Under the pieces are notes generated by a model. It saw nothing but the letters and a program-made list of their open reading frames with translations, ran no database searches and was not told where the DNA came from. From a bacterium (GTDB taxonomy: Bacteria; Hydrothermota; UBA3073; JACQXS01; JAUWAR01), in NCBI GenBank assembly GCA_030601965.1, contig JAUWAR010000001.1, forward strand, positions 1 through 31,840: a stretch of 31,840 bases of DNA, given 5' to 3'. Positions within the stretch are counted from its first letter, which is position 1. Every line of letters begins with the position of its first letter. Made by a program: the position numbers and the translations under genes. This document shows, piece after piece, positions 14,823-21,147 of the stretch.

Positions 14823-15563
14823 TCACTTTTTTCTCTTACCTTTTATTTTTCCTCTTACTATGACTTTTTCTGTCTCTCCATTCCGGATGTAAATATCCAC
14901 TATCTTCCCATAGAGAGTATCTATTTTTGTCACAACACATACATTCCCAGAAAGAGTAGCATTTTCCTTGTCTGTAAAATAGTTAATAGTATCAGAATAT
15001 GCAGTTATATCACCTTGCTTGAGATAGGCGTTATTCATAATAACCATATATTTCTTCTTGGGATTATACAAACCCTTGTCTCCTCTTACAACTAAATCCT
15101 GTTCCTTCTTTTTATATTCAACATTTCCATTGAATGTAACATCTTTGCCTTTCAGATATTCACTACTTTCTGCAACTATTATGTCTGTCCCCTGTTGTGC
15201 CATAATTCCATTACGAAAATTACCCTTTTCTTCATTAAACCAGTATTCTCCATCTTTACCAAGAATAAGAAGCGAATCTTCTTGCACTATGATTGTATCA
15301 TAAAGCGTTGCTTTATTCTCGGTAATAACAGCCCTAAAAGTTTCAATAATAAGATTGTGTTGCGTGAACTTGACATTTCCAATAAAATGCGTAGTAGAGC
15401 CTTTTAGAATAGTAGAATCTGCCCAGACCTGATACTCTGAAATTCCAAAGCCCAAATCCCAAATTCCAAATAAAGCCCAAATCCCAAATGCCAAATAAGA
15501 TTTAAAATTTCCTAATGTTTGGATTTTGGATTTTGGATTTTGGATTTTATCTCCCGTATCCAT
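14823..15563 (-). CDS. lptA: LptA/OstA-like periplasmic LPS-transport protein
   Basis: This is predicted to form part of the periplasmic lipopolysaccharide bridge. After a signal peptide cleaved near QVWA/DST, short repeating beta segments of the OstA fold follow (STTHFIGNVKF, AVITENKATLYDT, VTFNGNVEYKKKEQDLVVRG, ATLSGNVCVVTKIDTLYG). The chosen ATG at 15563 (MDTGDKIQNPKS) overlaps the end of lptC by 17 bases; an upstream ATG at 15608 adds a non-signal extension. The whole signal peptide (to about residue 40) is coded by AAATCCAAAATCC/AAATTCC micro-repeat, giving a tryptophan-rich core AFGIWALFGIWDLGFGIS. Identity rests on fold pattern and operon position. Confidence 0.83.
   Translation of the reverse strand: MDTGDKIQNPKSKIQTLGNFKSYLAFGIWALFGIWDLGFGISEYQVWADSTILKGSTTHFIGNVKFTQHNLIIETFRAVITENKATLYDTIIVQEDSLLILGKDGEYWFNEEKGNFRNGIMAQQGTDIIVAESSEYLKGKDVTFNGNVEYKKKEQDLVVRGDKGLYNPKKKYMVIMNNAYLKQGDITAYSDTINYFTDKENATLSGNVCVVTKIDTLYGKIVDIYIRNGETEKVIVRGKIKGKRKK
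15439..15548. repeat. Micro-repeat forming the LptA signal peptide
   Basis: Words AAATTCCAAA, AAATCCCAAA, CCAAATGCC and (on the other side of a short AT stretch) four TTTTGGA units cover about 110 bases. On the minus strand they code the N-region and hydrophobic core of LptA and run to the lptC stop codon. Confidence 0.85.
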
Positions 15564-16065
15564 AAGTATCTCTAATTTTAATACAGGTAAGGTCTGGATT
15601 GCTTTCAAGACCCTTGCCTATGATAGTCTTATCCTGTTCTGTAATTTTTATCTCTTTGTCTGTTCTGATTTTGCTCTCTTTATTCAGCCATTCCAGTTCA
15701 CTTGTTTCAAGGTTTTTCCCTTCCTTAGTAACCACTTTCACATCTCCGAAAGCCTTCATATTGTCAGTCTCCCCAAAGTATATTCCGCTATCTGCCGTAA
15801 GAGTAGAGTAAATCTTTTTATTTCTATAGAAATCAAGTCTAATAGTATAGACAATTATTCTATCTTCATAAGAGACTGCCTTTTCTGCATTTAGTTCCCA
15901 ATCTCGGGCACCTTTTGTTGTTGCTGTAAGACTGAATCCAACCGCCTCTTCTTTGATATTACTGTCTGGAATAAGAGATTTGTTTTCTCTGTCTCCACAT
16001 CCAGCAAGAAGTAGGAAGTAGGAAGTGAGAAGTAGGAAGTAAGATTTGTATTGATTTGTGTTCAC
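15547..16065 (-). CDS. lptC: LptC-like LPS-transport lipoprotein
   Basis: This 172-residue protein begins with a lipoprotein signal peptide ending in lipobox LLAGC (Cys about residue 24), then LptC-type segments (KEEAVGFSLTATTKGARDWEL, VSYEDRIIVYTI, FYRNKKIYSTLTADSGIY, VKVVTKEGKNLETSELEW). It would link the inner-membrane LptFG to LptA, here anchored by lipid rather than by a helix. The frame is open to a GTG at 16080, but a -10 box lies on those codons, so the GTG at 16065, one -10 spacing downstream, is preferred as a leaderless start. The hydrophobic core SYFLLLTSYFLLL is coded by a CTTCCTACTTC micro-repeat. Confidence 0.82.
   Translation of the reverse strand: MNTNQYKSYFLLLTSYFLLLAGCGDRENKSLIPDSNIKEEAVGFSLTATTKGARDWELNAEKAVSYEDRIIVYTIRLDFYRNKKIYSTLTADSGIYFGETDNMKAFGDVKVVTKEGKNLETSELEWLNKESKIRTDKEIKITEQDKTIIGKGLESNPDLTCIKIRDTYGYGR
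16003..16043. repeat. Micro-repeat forming the LptC signal peptide
   Basis: Five copies of an AAGTAGG/AAGTGAG-type word (plus strand) are read on the minus strand as SYFLLLTSYFLLL. Nearly the same word, on the other strand, codes the signal peptide at 17632-17690. Confidence 0.88.
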
Positions 16066-16071
16066 AGTTAT

Positions 16072-16100
16072 ATAATACACCCATTTTTATAAAAAGTCAA
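16072..16100 (-). promoter_or_regulatory. lptC operon promoter, probably leaderless
   Basis: On the minus strand TTGACT (-35 at about 16095-16100) is followed after 17 bases by TATTAT (16072-16077). Transcription would start about seven bases later, on the GTG at 16065. It faces away from the promoter at 16109-16137. Confidence 0.6.
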
Positions 16101-16108
16101 TAAAAATC

Positions 16109-16137
16109 TTGACACTAACAGTAAAAAAATATATAGA
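16109..16137 (+). promoter_or_regulatory. Promoter of the small envelope-protein gene
   Basis: ATCTTGACA (-35 at 16109-16114) is followed after exactly 17 bases by TATAGA (16132-16137). Initiation near 16144 leaves about four bases before the ATG at 16148. Confidence 0.65.
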
Positions 16138-16147
16138 GAGAGATTAT

Positions 16148-16765
16148 ATGAGATTACTTCCTCTTTTATTATTAGTGCCACACATAGTTATAGGTGGATT
16201 TAAATACTCTGTAGGAATTGGTGCAGGGAATTATAATCCCTCTTTAGAGAGCCTTAATAACTATCTCCAATCCTATGAAGGAAAGACTATCAATCCAAGT
16301 ATTTTGTTCCAGGGAGATATCCGGGCTCATATTATAAATATCTCCTGTGGATTGGGTATCGGATATTTCAAGGGCAAAGCCCCTGGCGCGCCTTCTTCAC
16401 TAAGCACTATTCCAATATCTATTGATATGGGGTATAAAATGACAGCACTTCCAGCACTTCTTTTCTTCTATCCAGGTATTGGTTATGAATTTGTCTTTAC
16501 AAAATATGAAGATAATAGTTTAGTAGCAAGCACCTGGGCAAAAAGAATATTCCCATCTTTAACTACAATCTTTACAGTTTTGGAAAATACAGATGCGGAA
16601 TTATGTATAAGATATAAATTTGCACACGCAAATAAACTAAAAATTGATAAAGCCAAAATTTCAGCATTTACCGAAGGCGATTATTTCAAAGGTTATACTG
16701 ATACTCCTCTTCCTATTGAACTTGATGGATTTTATATAGGGGTAGGTATAAGGTACTACCCATAA
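16148..16765 (+). CDS. Small secreted, probable outer-membrane beta-barrel protein
   Basis: The family was not recognised. The 205-residue product has a signal peptide (MRLLPLLLLVPHIVIG) followed by alternating beta segments with glycine starts, such as GFKYSVGIGAGNYNP, INISCGLGIGYFKG and a terminal GFYIGVGIRYYP that resembles the last strand of an outer-membrane porin-like barrel. A longer frame from TTG at 16109 is rejected because that TTG is the -35 box. Residues of about 75-83 (KGKAPGAPS) are coded by a GC-rich palindromic stretch. It heads a plus-strand run with the 50-residue protein and the M50 protease. Confidence 0.7.
   Translation: MRLLPLLLLVPHIVIGGFKYSVGIGAGNYNPSLESLNNYLQSYEGKTINPSILFQGDIRAHIINISCGLGIGYFKGKAPGAPSSLSTIPISIDMGYKMTALPALLFFYPGIGYEFVFTKYEDNSLVASTWAKRIFPSLTTIFTVLENTDAELCIRYKFAHANKLKIDKAKISAFTEGDYFKGYTDTPLPIELDGFYIGVGIRYYP
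16372..16393. repeat. In-frame GC-rich palindromic pair
   Basis: GGGC-AAA-GCCC (16372-16382) is followed closely by the perfect octamer palindrome GGCGCGCC (16385-16392). It encodes KGKAPGAP in the envelope protein, and its composition contrasts sharply with the AT-rich gene. Confidence 0.65.
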
Positions 16766-16769
16766 AAAT

Positions 16770-16922
16770 ATGTGGCAGTGTTGGGCTATATTTTATACAA
16801 GCCTCTGGATAGCTGCTTCAGGCTATTTCTTTGGTGGCGATATTAAACTGTCTAATATTATATTTGGACTTGCATTGGCAGTTCTCTCCTTCTGGGCGGG
16901 AATCAAGGCAAGAAGGAGGTAG
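16770..16922 (+). CDS. Small two-helix membrane protein (SPW-like)
   Basis: A 50-residue frame starts four bases after the previous stop: hydrophobic WAIFYTSLWIAASGYFFGG, a short polar link, then NIIFGLALAVLSFWAGIK and a KARRR end. Two tryptophan-bearing helices joined by a Gly/Asp turn recall a single SPW repeat. No partner or function is recognised. The stop codon TAG is supplied by the first bases of a palindromic element (16919-16974), so the end may have been set by repeat insertion. Confidence 0.5.
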   Translation: MWQCWAIFYTSLWIAASGYFFGGDIKLSNIIFGLALAVLSFWAGIKARRR

Positions 16923-16974
16923 GGCAAGGCTTTAGCCTTGCGTTTATAGAAGCAAACCTAAAGGTTTGCCCTAC
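16919..16974. repeat. Bipartite palindromic element
   Basis: GTAGGGCAAGGC-TTTA-GCCTTGC and GCAAACC-TAAA-GGTTTGCCCTAC are two hairpins separated by GTTTATAGAA, and the outer GTAGGGCAA/TTGCCCTAC ends pair with each other. The plan equals that of the element at 19247-19303. It begins on the stop codon of the 50-residue gene. Confidence 0.88.
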
Positions 16975-17001
16975 AATCTCCCTTAAGATACCAACTAATT
17001 A

Positions 17002-17628
17002 ATGGATAGTTTTATAAGGATTATCATCTCAATTATTGTTCTGTTCTTTTCTATTATCATTCATGAGGTATCACATGGATATATGGCACTTGTAAGGGGA
17101 GACCCTACAGCAAGAGATGCTGGAAGACTTACCTTAAATCCTATTCCACATATTGATATATTCGGTACTATTATCTTGCCATTACTACTCATAATTATGC
17201 GGTCATCTATACTTTTTGCATGGGCAAAACCTGTACCTATCAACCCTTATAACTTCCAGAATTCTAAAAAGGACACAATGCTTGTGGGTGCAGCAGGACC
17301 CCTCAGTAATATAGGACTTGCAATAGTATTTGCCATTCTTTTTAGAGTATTTGGTGCAACTTTTGTAGGACAGTTCCTCTTATTTGGTGTTGCAATAAAT
17401 CTTATACTTGCTTTCTTTAACCTCGTTCCCATCCCTCCTCTTGATGGCTCAAGAATCCTTCAGGGTTTTTTATCTTATGAAGCAGCCCAGAAATATATGG
17501 TTATAGAGAGATTTGGATTTATTATTATCTATTTTCTACTCTTTGCTGGACTTTTTCAGCATATACTCCTTCCAATAGTCTCTTTTTTCCTCAGGCTCTT
17601 AACAGGTATAGGTTTTGGAGGATTGTGA
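17002..17628 (+). CDS. Site-2-protease family (M50) membrane metalloprotease
   Basis: This 208-residue protein has the zinc site HEVSH in the first helix (IIIHEVSHGYMAL, His about 21 and 25) and the second-ligand motif NLVPIPPLDGSRI, with about five or six transmembrane segments. It matches the short, PDZ-less subgroup of the M50 family, which cleaves membrane proteins within the bilayer. The substrate is unknown. The gene is preceded by a palindromic element and lacks a Shine-Dalgarno. Its stop overlaps the GTG start of the following lipoprotein gene (GTGA), so the two are probably translationally coupled. Confidence 0.9.
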   Translation: MDSFIRIIISIIVLFFSIIIHEVSHGYMALVRGDPTARDAGRLTLNPIPHIDIFGTIILPLLLIIMRSSILFAWAKPVPINPYNFQNSKKDTMLVGAAGPLSNIGLAIVFAILFRVFGATFVGQFLLFGVAINLILAFFNLVPIPPLDGSRILQGFLSYEAAQKYMVIERFGFIIIYFLLFAGLFQHILLPIVSFFLRLLTGIGFGGL

Positions 17629-18638
17629 CTTCTACTAAATACTTCCTAATTTTTACTTCCTACTTCTTACTTCTTACTTCCTACTTCTTAGGTTGTGCCA
17701 AAAAGGCCCCTCCACCCTCACCGGATAGATGGGCACCTAAACTTACAAAGGTTAATGCAATAGATAATACCCATATTAGACTCTACTTTACCGAAAGACT
17801 TGATGAAAATTCTGTAAAAAATATAGCGAATTATTCAATTCGGGACTGGAAAGTCCCTCCTACAATACTGGAGGTCTACTCATCAGCATTAAAGAACCAG
17901 GATATCTTTCTTGCTGTTGCAAAGATGGAACCAATAGAATACACTATTATAGTAAAAGGGGTAAAAGATATTTCTTTAAATCTTATGAAAGAGACACAAA
18001 AGAGATTTACAGGCTCCATTATTCCTGATACAACAGCCCCTGTTATCCTTTTAAAACCTCCAGCAATTTTGACGAATGTAAAGCAGGATACTTTTTTTAC
18101 TGTGAAATTTTCTGAACCCATTAAGAAGTTTGAATCTCTTATCCTTCCCACTTCCCACTTCTCACTTCCCACTTCTTATTTATCCTGGGACTCATCTTAT
18201 ACAAGTCTGACTATAAGTCCTAAAATTCTTGATACAAGTTTATTTTATAGTTTTTATGCCAGGGCTTACGATGCTGATTCTAATAGTGTCTTTTTTACCT
18301 TTTCTTTTACTGGAAAAGAAAAACTGCCAGAACTCATTATAGAAGGAGAAACAGAAAAGTCTGCACTAATCTTGGTTTTTAAGGATAAAATTCCTATAAA
18401 AGTAGCCGTATCAGACATACAGGGAGTCTATTCTTTAAAGCATCTTGATAAAGGAGATTATATTCTCAAAGTCTTTAAAGATAGCAATATCTTTGAGCAA
18501 AGCATAGAATTAATAGTAAGCAGGCAGGATGTAGATATTTTTTCTCCTGGTTCTATAGATTCAACTTTCATTCCACTATTAGAGACTATCCAAATAATTT
18601 TTCCTTCCGAATCTCGTCTTTATTACCATAAAAAATAA
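17625..18638 (+). CDS. Ig-like (Big_5-type) lipoprotein
   Basis: This 337-residue predicted lipoprotein has the lipobox YFLGC (Cys about residue 24) followed by a proline-rich linker KKAPPPSPDRWAP. The body has domains like those of SbsA/Big_5 proteins: NAIDNTHIRLYFTERLDENSVKN and NYSIRDWKVPPTILEV near residues 40-90, then DTTAPVILLKPP, DTFFTVKFSEPIKKFES and a C-terminal carboxypeptidase-regulatory-like strand set (VAVSDIQGVYSLKHLDKGDY). A cell-surface structural or binding role is plausible, but no function is recognised. The signal peptide and residues around 175-185 (PTSHFSLPTSYLSW) are coded by micro-repeats. The last 53 bases overlap the convergent ATPase gene. Confidence 0.75.
   Translation: MTSTKYFLIFTSYFLLLTSYFLGCAKKAPPPSPDRWAPKLTKVNAIDNTHIRLYFTERLDENSVKNIANYSIRDWKVPPTILEVYSSALKNQDIFLAVAKMEPIEYTIIVKGVKDISLNLMKETQKRFTGSIIPDTTAPVILLKPPAILTNVKQDTFFTVKFSEPIKKFESLILPTSHFSLPTSYLSWDSSYTSLTISPKILDTSLFYSFYARAYDADSNSVFFTFSFTGKEKLPELIIEGETEKSALILVFKDKIPIKVAVSDIQGVYSLKHLDKGDYILKVFKDSNIFEQSIELIVSRQDVDIFSPGSIDSTFIPLLETIQIIFPSESRLYYHKK
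17632..17690. repeat. Micro-repeat forming a lipoprotein signal peptide
   Basis: About six copies of ACTTCCT/ACTTCTT words code KYFLIFTSYFLLLTSYFLG. The peptide TSYFLLLTSYFL is almost identical to that of LptC, though the two proteins are unrelated and on opposite strands. Confidence 0.88.
18144..18180. repeat. Micro-repeat inside the Ig-like lipoprotein
   Basis: Four copies of a CTTCCCA/CTTCTCA word encode LPTSHFSLPTSYL, which forms a link between strands. It is a second insertion of the same word type in one gene. Confidence 0.8.
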
Positions 18639-19212
18639 TATTCCCCTTTTGCAATATTCCAATATTTGTGCATAAAGGATAAAGAGAAGTGTTTTTGCAG
18701 GAAAATAAGAGGAATATTTTTGACTTTTGCCCAAGTCTTTTAAGGAAAGGAACTACTTTTTTCTCGTTTTCTTTATCAATCGCCCGCAGAGGTTCATCAA
18801 TAATTAGAAGTTCCGGGTCATAAGATAAAGAGGCAAGAGATAACATCTTCTTTTCACTGAAAGATAGGTTCTGGCAGGGCATTTCTTTATCAAATCCAAA
18901 GTAAGATATAACTCTATCTATTCTCTCAGGAGGTAGTTCATATTTTTTAATTCCAAAACTTATTTCATCCTGCACTTTATCAAGAAACAGTCCCTCTTGG
19001 GGTATTTCAAAAGATATACCTGTTACAGGTGATGACTCATTTTCTATTGTTATTCTTCCTTTTTCTGGTTTAAGAAGTCCTGCAATCAAAAGTGCAAGCG
19101 TAGTTTTACCAAAACTATTATCTCCAAAGAATCCTGTGATTCCTTGCTCAATGGTAATGCTTAAATTCTTTATTATAGAGCCGAATGAAAGATTTTCAAT
19201 TAGTATTTTCAT
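18586..19212 (-). CDS. Orphan ECF/CbiO-type ABC ATPase with altered motifs
   Basis: This 208-residue ATPase has Walker A GDNSFGKTT (residues 30-38), a Q-loop region PQEGLFLDKVQDEISFGIKK typical of energy-coupling-factor A proteins, signature LSFSE (116-120) instead of LSGGQ, and Walker B LLIIDEPL with Glu140. The H-loop histidine is missing: residues 170-172 read FSC. No EcfT or substrate-binding S protein is nearby. It may be a member of a scattered ECF set with weak hydrolysis, or a decaying copy; codon use and frame look normal. It overlaps the convergent lipoprotein gene by 53 bases, and a palindromic element lies upstream. Confidence 0.8.
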   Translation of the reverse strand: MKILIENLSFGSIIKNLSITIEQGITGFFGDNSFGKTTLALLIAGLLKPEKGRITIENESSPVTGISFEIPQEGLFLDKVQDEISFGIKKYELPPERIDRVISYFGFDKEMPCQNLSFSEKKMLSLASLSYDPELLIIDEPLRAIDKENEKKVVPFLKRLGQKSKIFLLFSCKNTSLYPLCTNIGILQKGNIIFYGNKDEIRKEKLFG

Positions 19213-19246
19213 TTAATTGAGGGACTTGTAAGACTCCACCAATAAT

Positions 19247-19303
19247 GGTAGTCGCAGGCTTCAGCCTGCGATATTATAACGCAACCTAAAGGTTGCGGCT
19301 ACC
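19247..19303. repeat. Bipartite palindrome that supplies the stop of the TPR gene
   Basis: GTCGCAGGC-TTCA-GCCTGCGAT and CGCAACC-TAAA-GGTTGCG are paired hairpins with outer GGTAG/CTACC ends, as at 16919. On the minus strand the right hairpin codes the last residues (SRNL) and the stop codon of the TPR gene ending at 19286. Confidence 0.88.
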
Positions 19304-20155
19304 CTCTTTTAGTGGTAATTCTTTAATTTCTTCAAGATACTGCTCTTGTTTATTCTTATTTTTCCTATTTGCAGATTTTATTGCAGATTGGATGCCTCCA
19401 AAATAGAACCTGTTTAATCCTAAAGAGCCAATAAGAAGAGCACTCTTGTAATCCATGTTTTTTATATTTAGAACAGTAAGATACCCTGAAAGTCCAGTAA
19501 GTAGGAAGGACATAATCCCTGTTTTAATCTTTCCTGTGTATATATGTCCTGCCCCTGGGATGATTGCAGAAAGTATGCCTGCCTTTCTTGGTGAATAAAC
19601 TGGAAGGTTTTCTCCTTTTCTTGCAAATTCTACAAGTTTTGCATCATCTGTCTTTTCAAATTCAGAACCTGCTTGCCCCCATCTTTTTTCAAGAAGATAG
19701 GTTATGCCCATTAAATATGCCTTTTGTTCTTTATTTTGTAAATCTATTAGTTCTATTCTTGCCAGACTATATTCACCAAGTGCTATATAATTCTTTGCCA
19801 GAGAAAGGGAAATCCTTTCCATTAACTCCTGGTCATTATAATATTTTAACCCAAGTTCTTTCAGGTATTCTGTTGCATTTCTTATATCTCCATTTTTTTC
19901 ATAAGATTCTGCAATCTTAAACTTAATAGTTTCAGACTCGGGATGAAAAAATAGTTCCCTTCTATACTCGGTAATTGCATTATAATAATCTCCTTTATCA
20001 AACAAATAATCACCAAAAGAAGCAAAAAGAGGATAGCAAGTAGTAAGTAGCAAGTAGCAAGTAGTAAGTAGTAAAAAACCTTTATTTGCTGGTGTTCTGG
20101 TATTCTGGTGTGCTAAAGTTGCCTTCGGCAAATCTAGTGCTCTATTCATCAGCAT
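19286..20155 (-). CDS. TPR protein with DUF5683-like membrane domain (copy 2)
   Basis: This 289-residue protein has a repeat-derived leader (MLMNRALDLPKATLAHQNTR then GFLLLTTCYLLLTTCYPLFA), three or four TPR-like helical pairs (DYLFDKGDYYNAITEYRREL, IAESYEKNGDIRNATEYLKE, AKNYIALGEYSLARIEL) and a C-terminal membrane part introduced by KAGILSAIIPGAGHIYTGK with two hydrophobic segments. The last part resembles DUF5683-type domains. It is paralogous to the upstream gene, with which it overlaps by 14 bases; the start lies inside that gene's stop. The function is unknown; an envelope scaffold or assembly factor is possible. The C-terminal end comes from a palindromic element. Confidence 0.75.
   Translation of the reverse strand: MLMNRALDLPKATLAHQNTRTPANKGFLLLTTCYLLLTTCYPLFASFGDYLFDKGDYYNAITEYRRELFFHPESETIKFKIAESYEKNGDIRNATEYLKELGLKYYNDQELMERISLSLAKNYIALGEYSLARIELIDLQNKEQKAYLMGITYLLEKRWGQAGSEFEKTDDAKLVEFARKGENLPVYSPRKAGILSAIIPGAGHIYTGKIKTGIMSFLLTGLSGYLTVLNIKNMDYKSALLIGSLGLNRFYFGGIQSAIKSANRKNKNKQEQYLEEIKELPLKEGSRNL
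20033..20113. repeat. Micro-repeats in the leader of the TPR protein
   Basis: AAGTAG/CAAGTAG words (20037-20074), read on the minus strand as LLLTTCYLLLTTCY, are followed by a second set TGTTCTGGTATTCTGGTG (20091-20110), read as HQNTRTP. A small hairpin TTGCC-TTC-GGCAA lies just beyond at 20119-20131. Confidence 0.82.
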
Positions 20156-20759
20156 TTAGCCTTTCATTGAGATGTTTTTCTCTGCTATGTTTATTAAAGA
20201 GTTTTGCTGAAATTACAGAGCCATAAATGTCACCCACATAAAGCAGAAGACTAAATATACCAAGTCCATAAGCAGGAAGTTCTTTATCTTCTTCATAATA
20301 ACTATATGCAAGTGATGAAGAACCAACTATTAGAATAAAGGAGAACAATCCATCTCCAAGTCTTCCAGAATACGCCCTTCCACTTCCGGGGATAACAGCA
20401 GAAAGGATACCGGCTACAACAGGATTTTTATATGGGATTCCTTTGCCGTTTGTTTTACCAATCTCAAAAATCGCATTTGTTTTTCTGAATATCTCCATAG
20501 CCTGTTCATATTTACCTGATTTTTGATAACAAAGCCCAATCTTAAACTCTATATCGTTCTTTTTGGGACAAGTGGGGGAGAGATATAAAAATCTTTGATA
20601 TTCAGTAATAGCTCTATCATAATCTTTTTGTTCATACAAAAAATCTGCAAAGGAGAGAACTTTGTCAGGGTTAAGGATTTGTGAAAGATTATCTGGATAG
20701 GTTATGGATGCAAGAAACAAGAAGGCAAGAAAGATATGGTTTCTATTCCACCGGGTCAT
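20142..20759 (-). CDS. TPR protein with DUF5683-like membrane domain (copy 1)
   Basis: This 205-residue protein has a signal peptide (NHIFLAFLFLASITYPD), two TPR-like units (ADFLYEQKDYDRAITEYQRFL and IGLCYQKSGKYEQAMEIFRK) and a membrane part that begins with AGILSAVIPGSGRAYSGR, the same motif as in copy 2. Three hydrophobic stretches follow. Start and stop overlap the flanking yidD-like (17 bases) and TPR (14 bases) genes, so all three are probably one translationally coupled unit. No known function. The start ATG is inside the end of the yidD-like gene. Confidence 0.75.
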   Translation of the reverse strand: MTRWNRNHIFLAFLFLASITYPDNLSQILNPDKVLSFADFLYEQKDYDRAITEYQRFLYLSPTCPKKNDIEFKIGLCYQKSGKYEQAMEIFRKTNAIFEIGKTNGKGIPYKNPVVAGILSAVIPGSGRAYSGRLGDGLFSFILIVGSSSLAYSYYEEDKELPAYGLGIFSLLLYVGDIYGSVISAKLFNKHSREKHLNERLNADE

Positions 20760-21084
20760 ATAGTTTATATCCTCTTTGTTTAGTCCATTTTACCTTATAG
20801 TATTCTGGCGCATATTGCCAGGAAAAGTAATTGCATCTTTCAAGTCTATCAAATGCCATTATGGTACCTTTTATGGGACCGTGTTTTTTTATTGCCTGTC
20901 CAGCATAACGGGAGCAGGAAGGAGTAAAATTACACACATCACCTTGTATGTCAGAAAAAACAAATTGATAAACTTTTATAACTTTTTCCAATAGAAAGGA
21001 AAGTGGATAAAACTGCTTTTGAGGAGTAATGGCTAAAGTATCTGCGGAAAGATTAAGAAATAATACTATTAAAGAAACATACAC
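20743..21084 (-). CDS. YidD-like protein with N-terminal signal (second copy)
   Basis: The core VFSDIQGDVCNFTPSCSRYA with QAIKKHGPIKGTIMAFDRL and ERCN is the YidD motif set (compare CKYYPSCSEYA in the yidD gene at 27033), including the paired cysteines and an Arg-Cys-Asn end. It differs by a hydrophobic leader (VYVSLIVLFLNLSADT) and a C-terminal tail YAPEYYKVKWTKQRGYKLYD. The start is GTG. It is not next to yidC but heads a cluster of TPR/DUF5683-like genes, so it probably has a specialised role rather than general membrane-insertion support. Confidence 0.82.
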   Translation of the reverse strand: MYVSLIVLFLNLSADTLAITPQKQFYPLSFLLEKVIKVYQFVFSDIQGDVCNFTPSCSRYAGQAIKKHGPIKGTIMAFDRLERCNYFSWQYAPEYYKVKWTKQRGYKLYDPVE

Positions 21085-21114
21085 ACTGAGGAACTAAAAT
21101 AAAGAATAAAATAA

Positions 21115-21139
21115 GGGAGGAAGAATAAATCCTCCTCCC
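21115..21139 (-). terminator. Terminator-like hairpin after the duplicated secreted-protein gene
   Basis: On the minus strand GGGAGGA pairs with TCCTCCC around a short loop and is followed by TTATTTTATTC. The tract is T-rich but interrupted, so partial termination is likely. It separates the gene at 21148 from the yidD-like gene. Confidence 0.65.
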
Positions 21140-21147
21140 TATCCTTA

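Noticed and set aside
16109..16147. N-terminal extension of the small envelope protein from TTG 16109
   Set aside because: That TTG is the first three bases of the TTGACA box; the ATG at 16148 begins a clean signal peptide.
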